NCBI RefSeq assembly: GCF_014641595.1
Contig: NZ_BMIA01000005.1
Location: forward strand, 62,001-126,000
Origin: Dyadobacter endophyticus
GTDB taxonomy: Bacteria > Bacteroidota > Bacteroidia > Cytophagales > Spirosomataceae
Reading direction: 5' to 3'
Length of the DNA: 64,000 bases
The stretch's first letter is position 1, and each line of letters starts with the position of its first letter. The notes under the pieces were generated by a model, which worked only from the letters and a program-made list of their open reading frames with translations, had not been told where the DNA came from and did not search any database. This document shows positions 61,055 to 64,000 of this stretch, in pieces. The position numbers and the translations under genes are program-made.

Positions 61055-64000
61055 TTAAAACTGCGCTTTCAGGCTTACTCCGAATGATCTGATGCTTGGC
61101 ATGCCCGACCACTGCAAACCCTGCCCATTTCCAATCCCGTTAACAGCTTCGGGGTTCAGATGCATGGGCAAACTGGAATAGAGGTAGAAGAGATTTCTTC
61201 CGATCAGCGAGACAGACAGGTTTTGGAAGACTTTCGTTCTGGCCAGTACGCCTTCGGGCACCTTGTAGGACAAAGTGACTTCACGAAGTTTAGCCCAGCT
61301 ATTTTCAAAGACAGACAAGCTTCTCGGCACATTAAGGTGTGTCCACCCCGCATAAGAGCCTGCATATTTATAGATAGGATTTACGACCCGGTCATTTATC
61401 CTTTCATCATCAACGTTATAACCGTCCATGATCACCCCTACGTTGGCCGTTGTCCCGTCAGGAAACGTGTATGGCAACCCGCCGCCATTTCTTTCTACCA
61501 GTGTTTCAGGAGCAAGGCCGCTTCCCATAGCTGTGGAGTGATCGACTGAATAAATGTCACCTCCCAATTTGAAATCAACCAGTCCGTAAAGGGCGAAATT
61601 CTTATATCTGAATGAATTTCCGATACCTCCTGTAAGCTTCGGTGCTGCATTGCCTATGGCCACAGGTTCATTGGTTGTCTTGTATTTAGTGCCGTATACC
61701 TTGCCAGCAGCGTCTTTGATATTGTATAATAACTTGTTCCCCTTTTCGTCCCTTACAAAATCAGTTCCGTAGATGGTTCCGTATTTATCGCCGGGTGTTA
61801 CTTTCATAAACGCACCCAGGTTGCCAAATACGTCAGCAATCCGCAGTTCTCTCACACCTGGTGCCAGCGAAACAACAAGGTTATCATTCTTTGCCCCGTT
61901 GAGCGTAAGGTTCCAGCCAAAGTCGGCCGTCTTGATGATCGATGCATTTACGATAAACTCGAACCCTCTGTTTCTCAGTTCGCCCGAATTGAATGTAACA
62001 ACACTAGCGCCTGAAGACGGAGCGATGTCCGCGGACAATATCTGGTTTTTCGAAACGATATTGTAGTAAGTAACATCAAGATTCAACCTGTCATTGAAAA
62101 GGCCCAGGTTCGTGCCGATTTCCACAGAACTGGAAGTCTGGAAGCCAAGTTCGGCAGGGCTTAGTGTCGAAGGGATCGAATTGATATTCTGACCGCCGAA
62201 CGAGCCTACATCATAAGTAAGTCCGAGTTTATAAGGATCACTCGCATTGGCGCTCTTTCCGTAGGCCAGCCGGAGTTTACCATAAGAAAGCACATTGCTT
62301 GCTTTACCGAGATTGAACGCATCGGAAAAGACAAATCCAAGACTTGCCGAAGGATAAAAAGTTGAGTTTTTACCCGGTGTCAATGTTGAGTTTACATCGT
62401 TTCTGCCCGTAACCTCCAAAAACAAGTAGTCCCGATAGCTCAGGTTCAATATGCCCAGCACAGATCGTGATTCCACTTCATACCTTCTTTCCCCAATGGA
62501 GAACTTATCGGTATTTGACCTGTCGGCGGCTATGATGTTGTTTAATGAATAAATACCGGGCACCAGAAACTTCCCTGCATTTTTTCCACTCATTCCCGTA
62601 GACTTGTTGGAGTAGGCATTGAGCATTGCAGAAGCGCTGGCATTAAAACCCTCAATAAAAAAATTATCCTTATGAGCGGTAACCATCAAATCTGTATTGA
62701 AAATTTTGGTTTTGTCCAGATCTTTCTGATACATCCCTCCGGATAATTTGTCGACGTTCGAGGTATTATTGATTGTTTCGAATTTAGCGGCAATCAGATT
62801 GGCTGAGGTTCTGACAAAGGCATTTAGCCATGGCGTAATTTCCGCGTTTAACTTAATGGTCGACAGCAACTCATCCCTGTTTAGGCGGCTATTCTGTTCA
62901 AAAAACCGCCAGTAGAGATCCTTCCCGTATTCCTGGTGAGGGTAGGTGCTGCCAAAGTCACGTTTGGAGCCATCAGGGTTTTTATAGTATTGCTCTTCAA
63001 GCGGCTTATATTCCCTGGACATGCCGTAAACGGAAAACTTAGACCAGGAATTATTATTCCCGATCTCAGGTGCATTGAGGCGGAAGCTCTGGTTGTATCC
63101 AATATTTACGTCGGCGCTCAACATCTTGGAAATTTTGAGACTCGACCCCAATGACAAGTTCGTATTGTTGTTGCCGGTGTTGGGCACCACAGCCTTGGCA
63201 TCCGTGCGGCTTAATGCGAGACGTACCGTTCCAAAATCATTGCCTGCTGAAAATGAGACGTTATGCGAAGTTTCATTACCCTGTCGGTAGTATGCCTTCC
63301 TATTGTCCGGTTGAGGCGAATATGGTCTCAACTCTCCATCCCACCAGCGTACCATCTGTCCATTCAATTTGGGCCCCCAGGAAGCACTCGCACCAAACCA
63401 GCTAAAAATATCCGCTGTATAAAACCCGCCGGGAATAGTACCATGCGAAGCACTTATTCCTGTTCCGCCTGCGCCATAACTTGATCCCCCATATAAGGTA
63501 GGCAGGTAGTATTCGCCTGTACTGGTTTTGGGCAATTCCGGGTTGGCTGTCCATAATCCTGCGGCAAATCCTCCTCCGTACTCGTTTTGAACATCTGTAA
63601 ACCGGTAAACATTGGAAAAATTGGTCGAGAAATTATAGCTCAGGCCAAGACCTTTTTGTACCATTCCCTTCTTGCTGGTTATGAGCAATACACCGTTAGC
63701 GCCTCTTGCGCCATACAAGGCAGCTGCGCTGGGTCCCTTTAAAACAGAGACACTTTCTACGTTGTCCATATTGAGGAAGCTCAGGTAATTACCCCAGTCC
63801 TGGGTTACGGAAGCATCGGTGCCTGTAATCCTGGATTGAGCCGTGGGGTTGTTGTCGACGATCGCGCCATCAATTACAATCAGCGGTTGATTGTTGCCCG
63901 TGAGGCTGTTGTTTCCTCTGATTACGATTTTAGATGAGGCATTTCCGATCCCATTCCCTGTCGAGATGTTCAGACCGGCAACCTTTCCCATTAATCCCTG
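61055..64000 (-). CDS. SusC/RagA-family TonB-linked outer-membrane protein (5' end outside window)
   Basis: At least 980 residues are visible, from within the plug domain (GLNISTGNGIGNASSKIVIRG, in part; SLTGNNQPLIVIDG) through the barrel to a terminal SLKAQF. The frame is still open at base 64000 and the plug begins mid-domain, so the true start (signal peptide, carboxypeptidase-like domain, TonB box) lies further right. It imports ligand captured by the SusD partner. Confidence 0.92.
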   Translation of the reverse strand, partial: QGLMGKVAGLNISTGNGIGNASSKIVIRGNNSLTGNNQPLIVIDGAIVDNNPTAQSRITGTDASVTQDWGNYLSFLNMDNVESVSVLKGPSAAALYGARGANGVLLITSKKGMVQKGLGLSYNFSTNFSNVYRFTDVQNEYGGGFAAGLWTANPELPKTSTGEYYLPTLYGGSSYGAGGTGISASHGTIPGGFYTADIFSWFGASASWGPKLNGQMVRWWDGELRPYSPQPDNRKAYYRQGNETSHNVSFSAGNDFGTVRLALSRTDAKAVVPNTGNNNTNLSLGSSLKISKMLSADVNIGYNQSFRLNAPEIGNNNSWSKFSVYGMSREYKPLEEQYYKNPDGSKRDFGSTYPHQEYGKDLYWRFFEQNSRLNRDELLSTIKLNAEITPWLNAFVRTSANLIAAKFETINNTSNVDKLSGGMYQKDLDKTKIFNTDLMVTAHKDNFFIEGFNASASAMLNAYSNKSTGMSGKNAGKFLVPGIYSLNNIIAADRSNTDKFSIGERRYEVESRSVLGILNLSYRDYLFLEVTGRNDVNSTLTPGKNSTFYPSASLGFVFSDAFNLGKASNVLSYGKLRLAYGKSANASDPYKLGLTYDVGSFGGQNINSIPSTLSPAELGFQTSSSVEIGTNLGLFNDRLNLDVTYYNIVSKNQILSADIAPSSGASVVTFNSGELRNRGFEFIVNASIIKTADFGWNLTLNGAKNDNLVVSLAPGVRELRIADVFGNLGAFMKVTPGDKYGTIYGTDFVRDEKGNKLLYNIKDAAGKVYGTKYKTTNEPVAIGNAAPKLTGGIGNSFRYKNFALYGLVDFKLGGDIYSVDHSTAMGSGLAPETLVERNGGGLPYTFPDGTTANVGVIMDGYNVDDERINDRVVNPIYKYAGSYAGWTHLNVPRSLSVFENSWAKLREVTLSYKVPEGVLARTKVFQNLSVSLIGRNLFYLYSSLPMHLNPEAVNGIGNGQGLQWSGMPSIRSFGVSLKAQF

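Overview
The window looks like a chromosome segment of a Bacteroidota member of the Cytophagales; Dyadobacter or another Spirosomataceae is my best guess, from general resemblance rather than a search. Signs are a SusC/SusD pair, TonB receptors, Bacteroidota-type promoters (TTG, about 20 nt, TAnnTTTG), lipoproteins, A-rich start regions in place of Shine-Dalgarno sites, and a grasp-with-spasm peptide system, which is typical of the phylum.

1-31.4 kb is ordinary core genome. A minus-strand run holds a KefC-type antiporter (cut by the window start) with its KefF-like partner, a quinone oxidoreductase, a TetR regulator and an SDR. A secreted PIG-L deacetylase follows, then a four-gene nucleotide-sugar/glycosylation operon (methyltransferase, GT2, DegT aminotransferase, FdtA-like isomerase), a polytopic membrane protein, SbcC, a GH3-family protein, an S41 protease overlapping ornithine aminotransferase, a TPP riboswitch driving a TonB receptor, hemE, gmhB, a 42-residue lipoprotein, arginine decarboxylase, and a TetR/TolC/MFP/RND efflux operon.

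31.4-57.6 kb is a 26-kb integrative mobilizable element inserted in the 3' half of a tRNA-Pro(GGG) gene. A perfect 50-bp direct repeat (31473-31522 and 57525-57574) bounds it. The right end carries a tyrosine integrase, an excisionase-like HTH protein, primase and primase-helicase genes flanking an iteron-like array (candidate oriV), an inverted-repeat cluster next to the mobilization genes (candidate oriT), a relaxase and accessory mobilization proteins.

The cargo is the most interesting part: two ribosomal-peptide (RiPP) operons built to the same plan and sharing one exporter. Operon A (40012 to 36065, minus) has a 47-residue precursor ending in two Tyr-x-x motifs, a SPASM radical SAM enzyme of the cyclophane-forming type, a candidate Fe(II) oxygenase, an ABC membrane domain without an ATPase, and a collagen-type (PLOD-like) glycosyltransferase. 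Operon B (50032 to 44256, minus) has a Ser/Thr/Pro/Asp-rich precursor, the ATP-grasp and SPASM proteins of the grasp-with-spasm system, a prolyl-4-hydroxylase-like enzyme fused to a dead C39-like domain, an EreA/Tiki-like protein and another glycosyltransferase. Between them, on the plus strand, lie a C39-peptidase ABC exporter and an HlyD adaptor. My inference is that each peptide is cross-linked, hydroxylated and glycosylated before export, a chemistry resembling collagen or hydroxyproline glycoproteins. A UGT-type glycosyltransferase and an FtsX/MacB-type permease at the left end may supply modification, immunity or export.

57.6-59.3 kb looks like the remnant of a second, related insertion at the same tRNA site: a third partial att copy with its own terminator lies at 59296-59346, around a Crp/Fnr regulator and an outer-membrane barrel protein. 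From 59.4 kb the chromosome resumes with a SusD/SusC pair, the SusC gene running off the right edge.
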